Below are positions 1-11,118 of a stretch of 39,631 bases of DNA, piece after piece; positions within the stretch are counted from its first letter, which is position 1; each line of letters starts with the position of its first letter. This DNA is from Fragilaria crotonensis (Eukaryota > Bacillariophyta > Fragilariophyceae > Fragilariales > Fragilariaceae), in NCBI GenBank assembly GCA_022925895.1, contig JAKSYS010000597.1, positions 1 to 39,631 of the forward strand. Reading direction: 5' to 3'. Both the position numbers and the translations under genes were made by a program. The notes beneath the pieces are model-generated. The model ran no database searches. It worked only from the letters and a program-made list of their open reading frames with translations, and was not told the origin of the DNA.

Positions 1-32
1 CGCAGGCGGCGCTTCCGTGTGGGAATGAATGG

Positions 33-997
33 TCAGAGTTCACGGTTGTTGAATGGGCATGCCATCTCCAGAAGTATTGTGCGGGTCGTTTTCATCGCAA
101 GTAAATCCGGTGGCAGTGGTTCCAATTGAGCAAATGTGCGCTGTTCTTCGGCATACTGCACCATATCCTCGAGATCACCAAAAGTTCCTACAGACTTGTT
201 ATCGTCGTCTGGTCGTTTTCCGTCGGGCATGACCTTGAGCATTAATCTCGAGTTGTTGGAATCTGCATAATCTTCCATTCTCCAACAGCTCCATTGCGCG
301 ACACGTCATTCACGGATTCCGAATCTGTGGCTGCCAAACCGAGACCCGTGGCCCACTTTCGCTTGATCCAACGACTCCATCTGACTCCAACTGCGGCTGT
401 CTTGCCATGCCTTCCTGGCGCTCCTTCTGGACTCGCCATGCATTGAGTTCGTTCGCCCATTATGGGTGGATCTTGACACTGAGTCAAGATTGTTAGAGTA
501 ACCCAGAATATAGTGGAGATACTGAGCATGATGCAACCTGTAGACATTGTACAAACATTTTCCTTGCAGGGTTCTGAAGCGAAGATCACATACATGGGAG
601 ACTGGAGGATTGCCGACACGCCCGCGAGAAAAGAAAGAACTTTCCAGTTCAAATCCGTGGGACCAAGGAAGATGGTCAGTGCCCACGAAAGCGACACACC
701 GAGGGCTCCAACGACGGAAGATGCAATCCAAAAGTAGAGGCTCATGGACCATAACTGGTCAGTTCCCCGCACGAAAACGGGGCGTCTCGCAGAGAAGTCC
801 AAGTTTAGTTTCGGTAATATCCACGGTAATGCCCTCATCAGTGACATACCCAAGAAGGATCCTGGGTTCGCTTGGACATTGATGAAATCGCATGTTGTTC
901 CGGCCACGAGCACAAAGCTGTATGCAATCGATGCCAGAACGGCCGTGGAGAGTGCTGGGAGACGGTGATAAAAGATATGAGTGTTTCCATGGCACAA
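33..997 (-). CDS. Four-helix membrane protein, frameshifted, function unknown
   Basis: Four hydrophobic segments follow one another in translation: one ending at GTTCDF near the N-terminus, one around QLWSMSLYFWIA, one around FLAGVSAILQS and one around MLSISTIFWVTL. They are followed by a charged cytoplasmic-type tail. The small cysteine-containing loop after helix 1 and the 4-TM plan resemble a large diatom family of tetraspan-like proteins of unknown role. The reading frame changes at least three times. Between about 870 and 770 the conserved-looking stretch YVTDEGITVDITETKLGLLC is in a second frame. Near 270 the tail switches to the frame that reads EDYADSNNSRLMLKVMPDGK and ends at a stop near 33. 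No convincing ATG is in frame with helix 1, so the true start may lie in a further exon or frame upstream of 997. Membrane topology is clear; function is not known. Confidence 0.55.
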
Positions 998-1576
998 CTA
1001 TGGGCCAACAATGCGGTGACTTAACTCAATGGCCCCGTCGCCTGCTTCCCTTAGATGTTAACAGCAATGATGACCTACGGTAGCTAGAGGGCAAGATGTG
1101 GTGATGTTGTATGTGTTGCGAGTCTTGTAGTGGGATGTTGGCTTTCTATTATTCCGATCAATTTGCTATTATGGCATCCTCGGTGCGGCACCATGAAACT
1201 TAAAAGCTATGTAGGACGTAGGATTGGCAGGATATTCGAAAACAAGACTTGAGGCGCGAAAATGCTCACTCGCAAGGAAAGTATACATGTACCATTTTTC
1301 AATCCCAGGTCATCCGCACCATGGATGATTGAAATTTGTCGAATTCAAGAGCATATTGAATTTTATATCATATACGGTGATGAACTCAGTAGTCACGCTA
1401 AATTTGACGCATCCCAACGGTTGAGGCGTCTGTGTGACACGGCAGGCGTGCGAGGTGCACGAGCATGACAACAAGGGGCAGATTTATTGCGACCGACCAA
1501 CGCCTAAATTTCCAATTCCCAATCATTCCAAATTTTGCTCAGTAGCTCTTCTCGCCCAATTCTTGTTGTTTCCACC
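998..1576. other. Intergenic region between divergent genes
   Basis: This gap separates the four-TM gene (minus) from the aminotransferase (plus), so it should hold both promoters and 5' UTRs. I see no TATA box or other motif I would defend. A 68-residue open frame at 1262-1468 has no recognisable motif. Confidence 0.4.
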
Positions 1577-2831
1577 ATGGCCGCCGTTTCGGAGTCGACG
1601 ATTCGCAAAATGACGCGCCTTGCGCATGAATACGGAGCGGTCAATCTGAGTCAAGGATTTCAAATGAAGCACCTCCAGTGTCGGTGCGATTTGCGCTGGC
1701 ATACTCTGTGATTACAGGTCAAGTTCCGACCGAAACAGTGACCAAGGCGAGTCTCATCACTGCATTGGAAACGAAGTCAAATTCGAAGTCGGATGTTACC
1801 AATCAGTACCCTCCCATGGGAAGACGCGACGTCCAAGAGAGTATAGTTTCATACTACAGTAGGCTGTACAATTACGAGGAAACCGATGCCAATCACATCA
1901 CCATCACACTAGGTGCAACTGAAGCGGTCGCCACGGCACTGAGAACAGTTGGGAAACCCAACGACAAGGTGGTTATCTTCGAACCATTCCACGAATTGTA
2001 TCCAAATCAATGCAAGATATTCCATCTCGAACCCGTCTATGTGACGCTGAAGGAGATAGGCGGGGATTGGGTATAATTCAGACCAGTTACGAGAAGCCCT
2101 CCGGAGCAAAGATCCTATTGCTGAATTCACCACACAATCCAACAGGAAAAGTCTTTAGTCTGGAGGAGCTCGCTGAAATCGTCCATTGGTGTACTGAATT
2201 TGACGTATACATTGTAACTGACGAAATCTACGAACACATGATCTATCCCGTCGATGTGCGCCACCACTTGCTGCCTCAAAGTTTTCCGGACGCTAAAGAT
2301 CGCATCTTGATGTGCAATTCGATTGGCAAGTCAGCCTCTGCAACTGGTTGGAGGTTGGGATGGTGCCTCCACCCTCCTCATTTGACAGAAGTGTACCGCG
2401 GCATTCACGATCAACTAGTTGTCATGAGTCCGCATCCCATGCAAGTCGCTGCGCTTACCTATTTGCGCCTGCCAGATGATTACTTTACCGTTGGATTGCG
2501 CGGACGATATTGGGGGCGCATAGTCAAGCTCATGAAGGTTTTGCGAGACGTTGGTTTCAAAGTCTCCCAACCGCAAGGGGCATACTATCTTTTTTCCAAC
2601 TACACAGGCGTCGCCAAGCTCCAAGGCATGAGTCCTATGGAAGCTGCGATGTATTTGATAGAAGAAGTAGGTGTCGCATGTGTTCCAGGCGATAATTTTT
2701 ATGGAAAGTCTATCGAAGATCGCAGCCAATACCTTCGTTTTGCAGCATGTCGCTCAGAAGATGACGTCGACGCCGCTTGCAAGCTATTGATCGAAAGATT
2801 ATCACATGGTACCGTGTCGCCTAATATTTAA
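1577..2831 (+). CDS. Class I PLP-dependent aminotransferase (kynurenine/glutamine transaminase type), frameshifted
   Basis: The product would transfer an amino group from an amino acid (kynurenine, glutamine or similar) to a 2-oxo acid using pyridoxal phosphate. The start ATG at 1577 has a good context (caccATGgcc). Visible family motifs in order are NLSQGF near residue 23, the YPPMGRRDVQESI substrate region, TLGATEAVATAL, NSPHNPTGK, DEIYEHMIYP and SIGKSASATGWRLGW, whose Lys is the expected Schiff-base residue. C-terminal LRFAACRSEDDVD matches the family Arg that binds the substrate carboxylate. Total length of about 415 residues fits. Three frame breaks interrupt it: near 1660 (one C short in the GGATTTCC-like run), near 2072, and near 2108 (an A run). 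Protein similarity is continuous across all three, so sequence error is likelier than decay. There is no targeting peptide; cytosol is inferred. Confidence 0.8.
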
Positions 2832-3896
2832 TCTTCAAAGATGGCTCTCTTTGCAAACGCTGGCAAGACAAAGGCTGCCTCATGGAGCTCAGGCGTATAG
2901 TAGCGCAGCTGTTTCTGAACCTCATCACTGGGCCTGCGAGCAGGCACATTGCACGCCCCGCGCCCCTTGGTGGCCACCACGAAACCGATTTGACCACTTG
3001 GATACGTTGGAATTGTGGTGTAGGCATAGCCAACATCGGTGAATGTTTGGGAAATGCTCTTGATAAGTGGTCGAATAAGATGAACATGCAACCACATACA
3101 TTCGCCCTGAGTGCAAACGATACCACCCTGACGCAAGCATTTGTTCATAGCATTGAAGAAGGGTGTCTCAAACAACACTGATGCGGGGCCAATGGGGTCG
3201 GAAGAGTCTGTAATGATAACATCAAAAGAATCCTGATTCTGCTCCATAAAGACTGCCCCATCCATGACATGCACAGTAACGCGTGGATCGTCGTACCCTT
3301 GGCCAAGCCTGGAAGGTATTTCTTGAAACGTCAATAACGCCCTGGTCAATCTCGCAGATGACAATCTCCTCGACTCCTGGGTGCCTTGAGATTTCTCTTA
3401 GAACGCCGCCGTCTCCTCCCGATAACCAGTACTCTCTTCGGATTCTCGTGTGCAAACAATGGAATGTGTGCGATCATCTCCTGGTACGAGAATTCATCGC
3501 GTTCCGTGACCTGGATGACACCATCAAGTACCAGAACATTGCCGTGGGCTTCCGACTCAAAGACGAGGATATCTTGAAAGAGCGACCGATGATGATCAAT
3601 TACTTTCTTAACTTTGAGAGACATGGCTTGGCCACGCCACAGCTCACCTCGCTCATGGAACCAGCCGTCAATGATGAGGTCCATACCACTATTGGCACGT
3701 TATCATGAGAACATGCGAAAATCCTTGGGGGTAATCCTTAAAATCGTTTCACTTACTTAATGCCCTGTGATTCATTCTCACCACTCATTGGAATGGTATT
3801 AGTGTGATGGGTAGATAAAGCAGAAGCGAGAAGACGGAAGGAAAGGACAGCAGAACAAACAAGGGCTAGAATTGATGTGCCTTGAGTAGATCTCAT
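2828..3896 (-). CDS. Spermidine synthase with N-terminal signal peptide, one intron, frameshifted
   Basis: Spermidine synthases move an aminopropyl group from decarboxylated S-adenosylmethionine to putrescine. Seen in order: [40 protein letters not shown], the nucleotide site (VLVIG, then [14 protein letters not shown]), [21 protein letters not shown] with the catalytic Asp, QGECMWLH and [12 protein letters not shown], ending RAIFED. Exon 1 (3896-3757) starts [20 protein letters not shown] and looks like a cleavable signal peptide ending near LLASA. It joins exon 2 at 3688 through a 68-nt intron in frame (GIN-GMDLI). Frame breaks occur near 3413 (G run), near 3330 (A run) and near 3305. Secretory targeting is unusual for a polyamine enzyme; diatoms use long-chain polyamines in silica deposition, so an endomembrane role is a reasonable inference, not shown. 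Confidence 0.8.
3689..3756 (-). other. Spliceosomal intron in spermidine synthase gene
   Basis: Read on the minus strand, the donor is GTAAGTG after ...GGCATTAA, and the acceptor is CCAATAG before TGGTATGG. Removing the 68 nt joins the signal-peptide exon to the enzyme exon in one frame. The canonical GT-AG ends and the short length fit diatom introns. Confidence 0.75.
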
Positions 3897-3965
3897 GGTT
3901 GAGGCATGTTCAAATTGGATGGTGGACGCTGACGGTTGCAGACAGTAGACCGTGTGATGCGACGA

Positions 3966-4003
3966 TAGGACATATAGGACATAGGGACATAGGACATAGG
4001 ACA
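3966..4003. repeat. Short tandem repeat (TAGGACA-like)
   Basis: Five imperfect units of the type TAGGACATA / GGGACATA follow one another just upstream of the spermidine synthase start, within its presumed promoter or 5' UTR. Confidence 0.8.
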
Positions 4004-4264
4004 CCATCGGCGCCCGTCTGTACGTCACCTCCAGCATCGAGATTGTCCCTCCACAGCAGCAGGGCCGGTGGATCGTTACGTTTTCGCTCCAGAATTGAAG
4101 GACTCCTGATTTTTTTGGTTTTTCCCTTAGATTTAGAGAGAACTGAGGATTACATGTCGCCGATGAAAACTGTTTTCTGCATGGATTCTGGTATTCTGCG
4201 GGATTCTTCAGCTCTCCCACCTCGCTCGTCGGCTGTTTGTCGCAATGGACTTCGAAATTTGTAG

Positions 4265-6075
4265 TGACACTAGAGGCACTACCGGTAGGTAATAGCTGGC
4301 GGGGGTTGTGACGTTGTCACATGCTACTGCAATAGGAGTTACCATGTCCTCCATCGATACGAACAGTAGAGTGCTTGTCGTCGTCGCCTGCGGACCAGCA
4401 GAGGCCAAGGGCAGGCCAGGTTGTGGAGTCGGAGCCGGAGGTGGGGTGGGGTGATCCAGAGGGGTAAGCCGGAAAGAGCTGCCTCGCAGCATAGCTGCAG
4501 AGATGCCGGACATGACAGGCTGTACCTGGACGTGTAAGTAGTGCCAAACAATGGCCTGCTAGGAGTCGGATGCGGTCGTCAGAGTTGATGCCTGTGCAGA
4601 GTAATGCCATCGCCTCACCCGCCTGCTGAGTTGAACATATCGAAACATCAGCAACAGAAAAGGCCGGTTTGGGGTGCAAGATCAAGGCGGTGCAAAGGTG
4701 TGAGGTCAAGTTGGAGGGACGGATGTACTACCATATTTCACAGAGATTTGTACCACCCCAAGCAGGTTCATTGAAAACTGCGGATGGGTGCAGGATTACA
4801 TGAAAGATTGGACAAAGGACATACCACAATTGGTGCGCCACAAGTTGGACTTGCTCCTCCCACACACCATCTTCACAACAAGTTCTTGCCAAACATCACA
4901 ACCTGTGAACAAGCCACATTGTAAATCTACAGTACCTCCATATTCTTGACAGAATTGACCAACTTCTTCAATATGATGGTGGGGAAGAGAATTAATTCTG
5001 AGCATGCTGCCGCATAGTTGGGATACAACGATACAGCCATGTCAGGCACGCCCATGACAGGCACTCAGGAACAAAATTGATAGATTTGAAGCATTAGACA
5101 AGTCAAGTTAGGATCGCTGTCCTTGTTCTTGCATTCGTCATTGCTCCTTTTGGAGAGTTCTTGGTTTTTTGGGTCCTCCTCCTCTTCATCGTTGTCACAC
5201 TCTGGCTGATGAACCAGAAGCAACAAGGATATAAATGGCAAGAGCATGAGTGTTAGCAGCAGGTGGAGCTTACTCACCCAAGTGTGTGTTCATTCTTTCA
5301 CTTTTGGAATCAATTATGTTGCATTTGCAACTTGCTTTTTGCGCAAATGTTGCCTTTCCAAGTTTTCAGACAGGTCCAACAAGCAAGGCAACAACCTGGC
5401 TGCACTATGTGACCATCATCATAATAATTGGCTCGGCAATTGCAATGCAGGGGTAAGAATCCCATGCAACATCAATCCACACCATAGCAATCAAATACGC
5501 AGCAATTGCTGTTTCTTCATCATTTTTGTGTATAGGAGGAGTGAAGAATGTTTGATGGTGTGCATTTGTGTGAGTGCTCAGCAGTAAAAACACAGTCACA
5601 ATGTACTATTTAGTAATTCAACTCACACTATTTGCATGTGGAGAACCATGCCCAAGGTCATCACCTTGTTGCTGCATTGATACACTTCACAGGAAGGACC
5701 TCGATTGTGCTCGTTGATGCCAACTATCTCCACTTGTTTGTTGCACAGCACTTCTCTGGGATGATGAGATACGTCTGACATTCCGGGTAGGAAAATGATT
5801 GGCTTGACGAGCAAATTACTACAATGATTGTCTACACAGATTTACAATACTTAAAGTTTGGTCAGAACTGTACCCAAATGTTCATAGAATCTTTGGGTGC
5901 TGGTGGGTACAGGAATCCGCGGCGGGGTGCTGCATATCTCCGTGAAATACCGTAGACCCATTGGCCATTGGGCAGCGGGACGAGACGCGCACACAGCATT
6001 GAATGGCATGTCAGCAACCGCCCTCTAGGTACAAAGTGCAAGGATGCTGAGCCCAAGGAAGTGACCAGGACATAA
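4265..6075. other. Gene-less stretch
   Basis: Only short unsupported open frames are present on both strands. A serine- and histidine-rich minus-strand frame at 4317-4709 shows no family motif. Text at 5868-6060 reads as coding-like in places on both strands (for instance a plus-strand GYRNPRRGAAYL), but no frame is sustained. I cannot name anything here. Confidence 0.5.
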
Positions 6076-6081
6076 GTGAGC

Positions 6082-6297
6082 ATGACCCGAGTGACCATGT
6101 ACTATCATCTCGTTGCGGACACCATTTTGGCAATTAACCGAGAGTGGTGGGACAAATGTGGAAGCAAGTACATTGGCATCTGGGCCGAAGAAGAGCTGCT
6201 TCAAGAAGGCATGGGAGCCGATCTTAAACCGAACGTTACCGAGGCGGAACTGCGTCAGTCGGGGGTTGGCGAGGTTTTAGATTGGGTGTGGCCGTGA
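6082..6297 (+). CDS. Short intact ORF, 71 residues, unrecognised
   Basis: From ATG 6082 an uninterrupted frame ends at TGA 6297. It is acidic and tryptophan-rich, with REWWDKCGSKYIGIWAEEEL and ending GEVLDWVWP. It has no transmembrane segment, signal peptide or metal-binding pattern that I recognise. Codon use and residue composition look coding, unlike the surrounding sequence. It may be the last exon of a gene whose upstream exons lie in the degraded-looking text at 5868-6075, or a small independent protein. Confidence 0.4.
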   Translation: MTRVTMYYHLVADTILAINREWWDKCGSKYIGIWAEEELLQEGMGADLKPNVTEAELRQSGVGEVLDWVWP

Positions 6298-6676
6298 ATT
6301 TTCCGTGTCATCTGCTGACCGGGGGATTAAGTCAAGGTTCCAGGGCCCCGAACCTGGTTTATGCCTGGTCCACGACTCGCAGGATATCAACCTCAGTGCA
6401 AGCCCGGACAAGGCGATGACTGGGTACAAGGGTAGTGTTGGGCATAGAGCTTAAGAAGAAGAGGGAGGGGTCTTGGCCAGGTAAGTGGAGGGCCGGGATG
6501 GTGCCCATGATGGCACAGAAGGCCTCCCATAGGGTCCAGGCAGTGGCTGATGCTTTGGCACTCCACTGAGCAGAGCCGCGAGTGGCTTTGGCTCCTTGGA
6601 GAGTGCACCAATCAAGATGGCATTGTTTGCGGGCAGTAGGTGCAGCATTCTCCAGCAGGAGACCAACTAGATAAAA

Positions 6677-7484
6677 TTAGAGTTGATATGGGTGAGCAGC
6701 CAATTGGTCATCAGGCAAGCCCCAGCACCACATATGGCCAGCAGCATCATCTGCCATAACATTAACGTGACCCAGAATACAATGATTACGGGCCATAAAG
6801 CAATGCTGACATTGGTGCAGCTCATTGAAATGAAGGAGGTGGGCGCGCACCGCCAGCAGCAACATCAAGGAGACCTTGTTAGCCCAGGACACCACGGCCC
6901 GATTATTGCGCATTGCACACCATCCTGCTCTTGACAACATTACGATGAAATGCAAAGATTTCCTTGTGTGCCGCGATGACAGCACCCAAGAAGCATTCCA
7001 TGTCGGAGATAGGCAAAAACGATGGGAGTGTCAACTATGATCAGCGCCGCGTTGGAGATGTGGGCAGGGAATGGTGCGTGCCAGAGTACAAGGAGTGCTT
7101 GTGGATCCAAGGCATTGAACTGCACTCCCACATGCCCATGAGGCGGCATGCATCACAGCGCCGAGGTGACAAGGGGATGTAGTCTTTTATGCCTGGAGGA
7201 GAGTCGGACGGGCAGCGCCGGACGACAAGTGTACAAAAGTTGGTTGCTGCGTCATGGACGTGATGATTCAAGCGCATGCAACGGTGGTCTCCTTAACCAA
7301 AGGCCTCTTGGAGGATTGAGACGAGCCCTAGCATGCCCATGAGATCAGGCAACATGGACCATATCTCGCCAATGAGCTGGTGCCATTTTGCTTTCGTGGG
7401 GAGACGCTTGCATGATGGTTCAAGGCGTGCGAGGTCCTCATGGTGGCGAGTGATGTGGTGGGCTGGAAGGGTGCAAGATTTCAC
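6677..7484 (-). pseudogene. Decayed reverse transcriptase / RNase H-like retroelement fragment
   Basis: Minus-strand frames give, in the order expected, KWHQLIGEIWSMLPDLMGML (7484 down), PSDSPPGIKDYIPLSPRRCD (near 7190), LVLWHAPFPAHISNAALI (near 7080), and VNVMADDAAGHMWCWGLPDD near 6720. The order and spacing recall a family of retroelement polyproteins common in diatoms and some other protists, whose RNase H-like tail carries an N-x-MADD-x(5)-W-x-L signature. Frames switch several times and stops intervene, so it is dead. Assignment to a named order (for example DIRS-like) cannot be made from this piece. Confidence 0.45.
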
Positions 7485-7559
7485 AGGCGTGACAAGCTAT
7501 CACTCCAATATGCGCTTCCACATCGCCCACCAAAGGTCTATTGCCTGAAGGGTAGTTGC

Positions 7560-9835
7560 TCTCATCACCAGCTAAGTTCATTTGCTTGAGAGTCTATGCC
7601 ATGAGAAGAAAACTGTGGCTTCTTGAATGGGAAACTAGGAAGGGCTGGCAGCCAAAGGCCAGGTCATCCGGACGTCAGTGATGACAATTGGAGCATACTA
7701 GCCCTCCATCAACAAACCCCGCAACATGCATGCCATGTTGTGAAACTCCTGGGTTAGCACTGGCTGTACATTGCTAGCTTTTGCAACAGTTCACTCAACA
7801 GTTTGACAAGGGAGCAACTTTTGCAATGGTAGTACCCACATTGCTGATATACAGCAGTGGTGTGTAGTAGGTTTTGTGATAGGCATCAGTCACGCTCTTC
7901 TGCTCTTGCAGTGCAGAGTTCGTGTTGCCGTCAGAATCAGCCACCTGTCCTCGAGGCGCAGTGAGTGCTTTTGTTGCACCCACAAGTGCTTCAGTCGTGC
8001 TGCTGCCGCACCAGGTGGATTGGTCTTCTGCACATGGATGTCATACGCATGCTCATACATCTCCAGTTGGAGGTGTTGTAGTTTGAATGTGTGCAAGACG
8101 CTGGTTTCAAAGCCTTCTACATCAGACTGATGTTCATGGCCCATTTGAACCCAAATATCATCGTCTCACATGTGAGAGTCGGACCGGGTGGCCCATTGCG
8201 GATCCTGCTATCCATGCTGGTCCAGCATGGGCATGCATGAACAGGGAGTATAACCTTGAACACGGAAACGTTTTGCCACCAGCCATAGGTTGCTGGTGGC
8301 TATCTGACTGGGTATCGGTTCACAGATGTTGGTGGCGCTGGAGTGCCGACTCCCACAGCACTCCGCAATCAGACAGTGACCCTCAGCAATAGGCAATCCA
8401 TGACCATGCTATGCCTGGTAGCAGGGCCAGATGGAGTAGTCACATTCTTGACCATTGTCCACAGCACTTCTGTCTGCTAGTATGCTTTGGACACCCCAGG
8501 CAATGAACTTTCCAGCTTGTTCCATGATAGAGTCCTTGGGTTAAACGGTATCATCCTACCATAACAGTAGTATCCGAAGATGGAGATACCAAATACAGCT
8601 TTTCACTTGATTGTTACTTCTCCTGTTGAGGCCATGCATGATGCCTTGTCACAAATATTTGGGATCGGGCAGTAGCATTGGGACTGTATGTGGAACAGGA
8701 TCTAGAGATGGAGGTCATTTGACCAGACACCTCCAACTGATTCTCGGACATCTTGTGCCATTCCTCATATGTATCCGAGCAAAGCAAACATACCAGGAAC
8801 TCTTCGGTGCCATCCAGGCCAAGGGGAGTTGGAGGCCTATGCAGATATCATGTTTGGGTTGCACACTGCCTGCACTGTCCAAGGAGGTCTGGAAGTACAA
8901 AATGCTGAAGTTGGCTTTGTTATGTGCCCATAGGTGCGTGAAGTTTACAGTACTATAACTCATTTGTGTGACTTGCCAACACTAGATTGAGGAATCCGAC
9001 TAGTAGCAGGTTTATTGTTGGTCTGTGGGGGTAATTCCTTCATTGCCAAGTGGTTCGTAGGACCTGGTTTGAACAACAACGAGCGAGAGGCATTCAGATG
9101 TGTCTGTTCACATGCCAAGTGTTTTTGGTACCACCTGCCTGACAAAGCAATCTGGGTTGTCACCACCGGAGTTCCAAGCAGCATTATCGTGGATAACCAC
9201 TGGCGGGAGTGATGATGAATGTACGGTTTCAGTCCTCCTGTCCACAAAGTGCACTGCCCTTGGGTGCACTGTGTACTTTGCTTGTACTTTCTTCTCTATT
9301 TTGCGCTTCATGAGCGGTTTTTGTTGTATTCCGAGTCCTCTTCTTGCTGCCATAGAAAGTGTTTGTGACTTTGACCAGAGTGAAATTTTGAGTACCACAG
9401 AGATAAGGCATAAAAATAGTATCTGGAAGACCAAAATCACAACAGTACCTGGACATATTGAGAATGGAGTGAACAAAGTGCATTCATTGGGAAGATTATC
9501 ATTGGACTAAGTAGAGATCTGTTCCATGCCCTGAAATACATGGTGGGGTTATGTCAGCTCATTTGGGGTTAACAGTGAGCAAACAGCAGTACAAAACAGG
9601 GGCAAACATTGGTATGATAGATTGAAATGGGTGATCAATCTGAACAATCTACCGATGATATTTATCAATTTTGGCAACAACAAATGTAGTGGTTTAATTG
9701 TAGGATTTCCATCATTCAACTCACATAAAACCAGTGTAGAAATGTAGCTACTAGTACCATGGATGTAGAATGGAGTGTCATACAGTAGTACAGTATTCAA
9801 ACACACAGTACCCAACAACAGTTCAACCATAGCTA
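7560..9835. other. Gene-less stretch, probably old transposon debris
   Basis: It has the same base texture as the flanking relics. A 95-residue minus frame at 8960-9247 and a 115-residue plus frame at 8611-8958 are the longest, and neither shows a motif I can assign. No tRNA, rRNA or repeat array is seen. Confidence 0.4.
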
Positions 9836-10500
9836 CCAGTAGCCAAGTAGGGTTCGCTCACACCCCTCTGTGATGGATGCAATACTCAAGGAGAACTCCT
9901 GATGATCATGAGTAGATGCAGACTTATCGGTCTCCCCCTTCCAAAACAGAATGGGCTCGGTCAATTGCCAAGATCTGGCCTAAGAATGCAAGAACTTGGT
10001 AAGAACATCAGCAGGATTCTGATTCTTACCAGGGAAATGACAGAATGGAGACTTTAGCAGCAATTGCTTCACAAACACGGTGGTGTGCCAAAGCATTGTG
10101 ACGCTTGATCAGAGATGAATGCAAGATTGTGGCAGACTTAACAACACTCTAATTGTCACCAAACATTCAAACAGGACTGTCCAAAGGCACACTGAGCATG
10201 TGAATTGGGTAACCAAGATCAATGATCTGTCCAGTTGCAGTCCAAGCAACAACAAATTCAGAACCATACGAAGCAGTTTCCACACTATTCTGTTGCTTGG
10301 AGAAGCACTCCACATGCGTCTGATTCACAAAGTGCAATACCCATCGCAGAAAACTCAGTGACATGGTCATGCAACAAATTTACATCTTCAAATGTAGAAA
10401 TCTCAACAGGTTTTCCTAGTGGGACATGCATATCAAACGGACGATCCTCAGACAAATCTCCATAGACATACTCCCAATTCTGAAAGTTTTCTCATGGTGC
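9836..10500 (-). pseudogene. Decayed Copia polyprotein, RNase H end
   Basis: On the minus strand from 10500 the text reads WEYVYGDLSEDRPFDMHVPL and then FEDVNLLHDHVTEFSAMGI, the start of a Copia RNase H. A frame change leads to FSKQQNSVETASYGSEFVVA (the catalytic Glu region), then MFGDN and SVVKSA, KRHNALAHHRVCEAIAA, and after another break NPADVLTKFL. These are the ordered landmarks of Copia RNase H. Stops occur at several positions and the remaining polyprotein upstream is not recognisable. This is a different and much older Copia family from the one at 24986-32793, and is in the opposite orientation. Confidence 0.75.
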
Positions 10501-11118
10501 AGATGCCTGGGTCCAGGCTGTTCACGCTACTAGGGGAAGCTGAGTTTACCAAAAATGCTGCAGGAAACAAAACACGAGCACCACCAATGTGAAGAATCGT
10601 GCCTGGCACGAGGCGCAGCTTCTCTGCTAGAAGCAAGGGTCAAATAGTACAACAAATGACAACACCGCCTCCAGAAAACCAGAAGTGCTTGTCAATACGG
10701 CAAGTAAAAAAGGTGGAGGACATTAGAGGTGGACTTTGGAAAGCATCCAACTTAACAAAGAGTGTACTCTTTCATTGTTGCTTTTGTTGTGATCTGGCTG
10801 AGCTGACGGGTTTTCTGTCAGCTGTTCCAGAAATGCAAAGGGCATAGTGAGCAAGAATTGTGTGGTCAGGGGTAATGGAAAGTAAAGAATGATCAGCACA
10901 AACCCTTTCACTGTCAAGTAGTACCAACAATCCGCTTGGGGCGTCGGTGTTCATTGTGCCAACAACCTTGCATACTATGTGTGGCCAACAACCATGAGGC
11001 ACCAAAGGCATGTATGGTACACACTGCAGCAGCTTTTTGTTGAAAAACAAGTCCAAGCTAGACAAGGCGAAGCTGAGACATTGGCATACGAGTCATTGAA
11101 AGAACAAACTATACATTG
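10501..11118. other. Gap between two transposon relics
   Basis: No frame longer than about 100 residues and no recognisable motif on either strand. It probably contains unrecognised parts of the Copia relic or of the mariner-like relic. Confidence 0.35.

Noticed and set aside
306..752. 148-residue minus-strand ORF within the four-TM gene
   Set aside because: It overlaps the frame carrying the transmembrane segments and has no hydrophobic helices or motif of its own.
1262..1468. 68-residue plus-strand ORF upstream of the aminotransferase
   Set aside because: No motif and no clear coding bias; it lies in a presumed 5' region.
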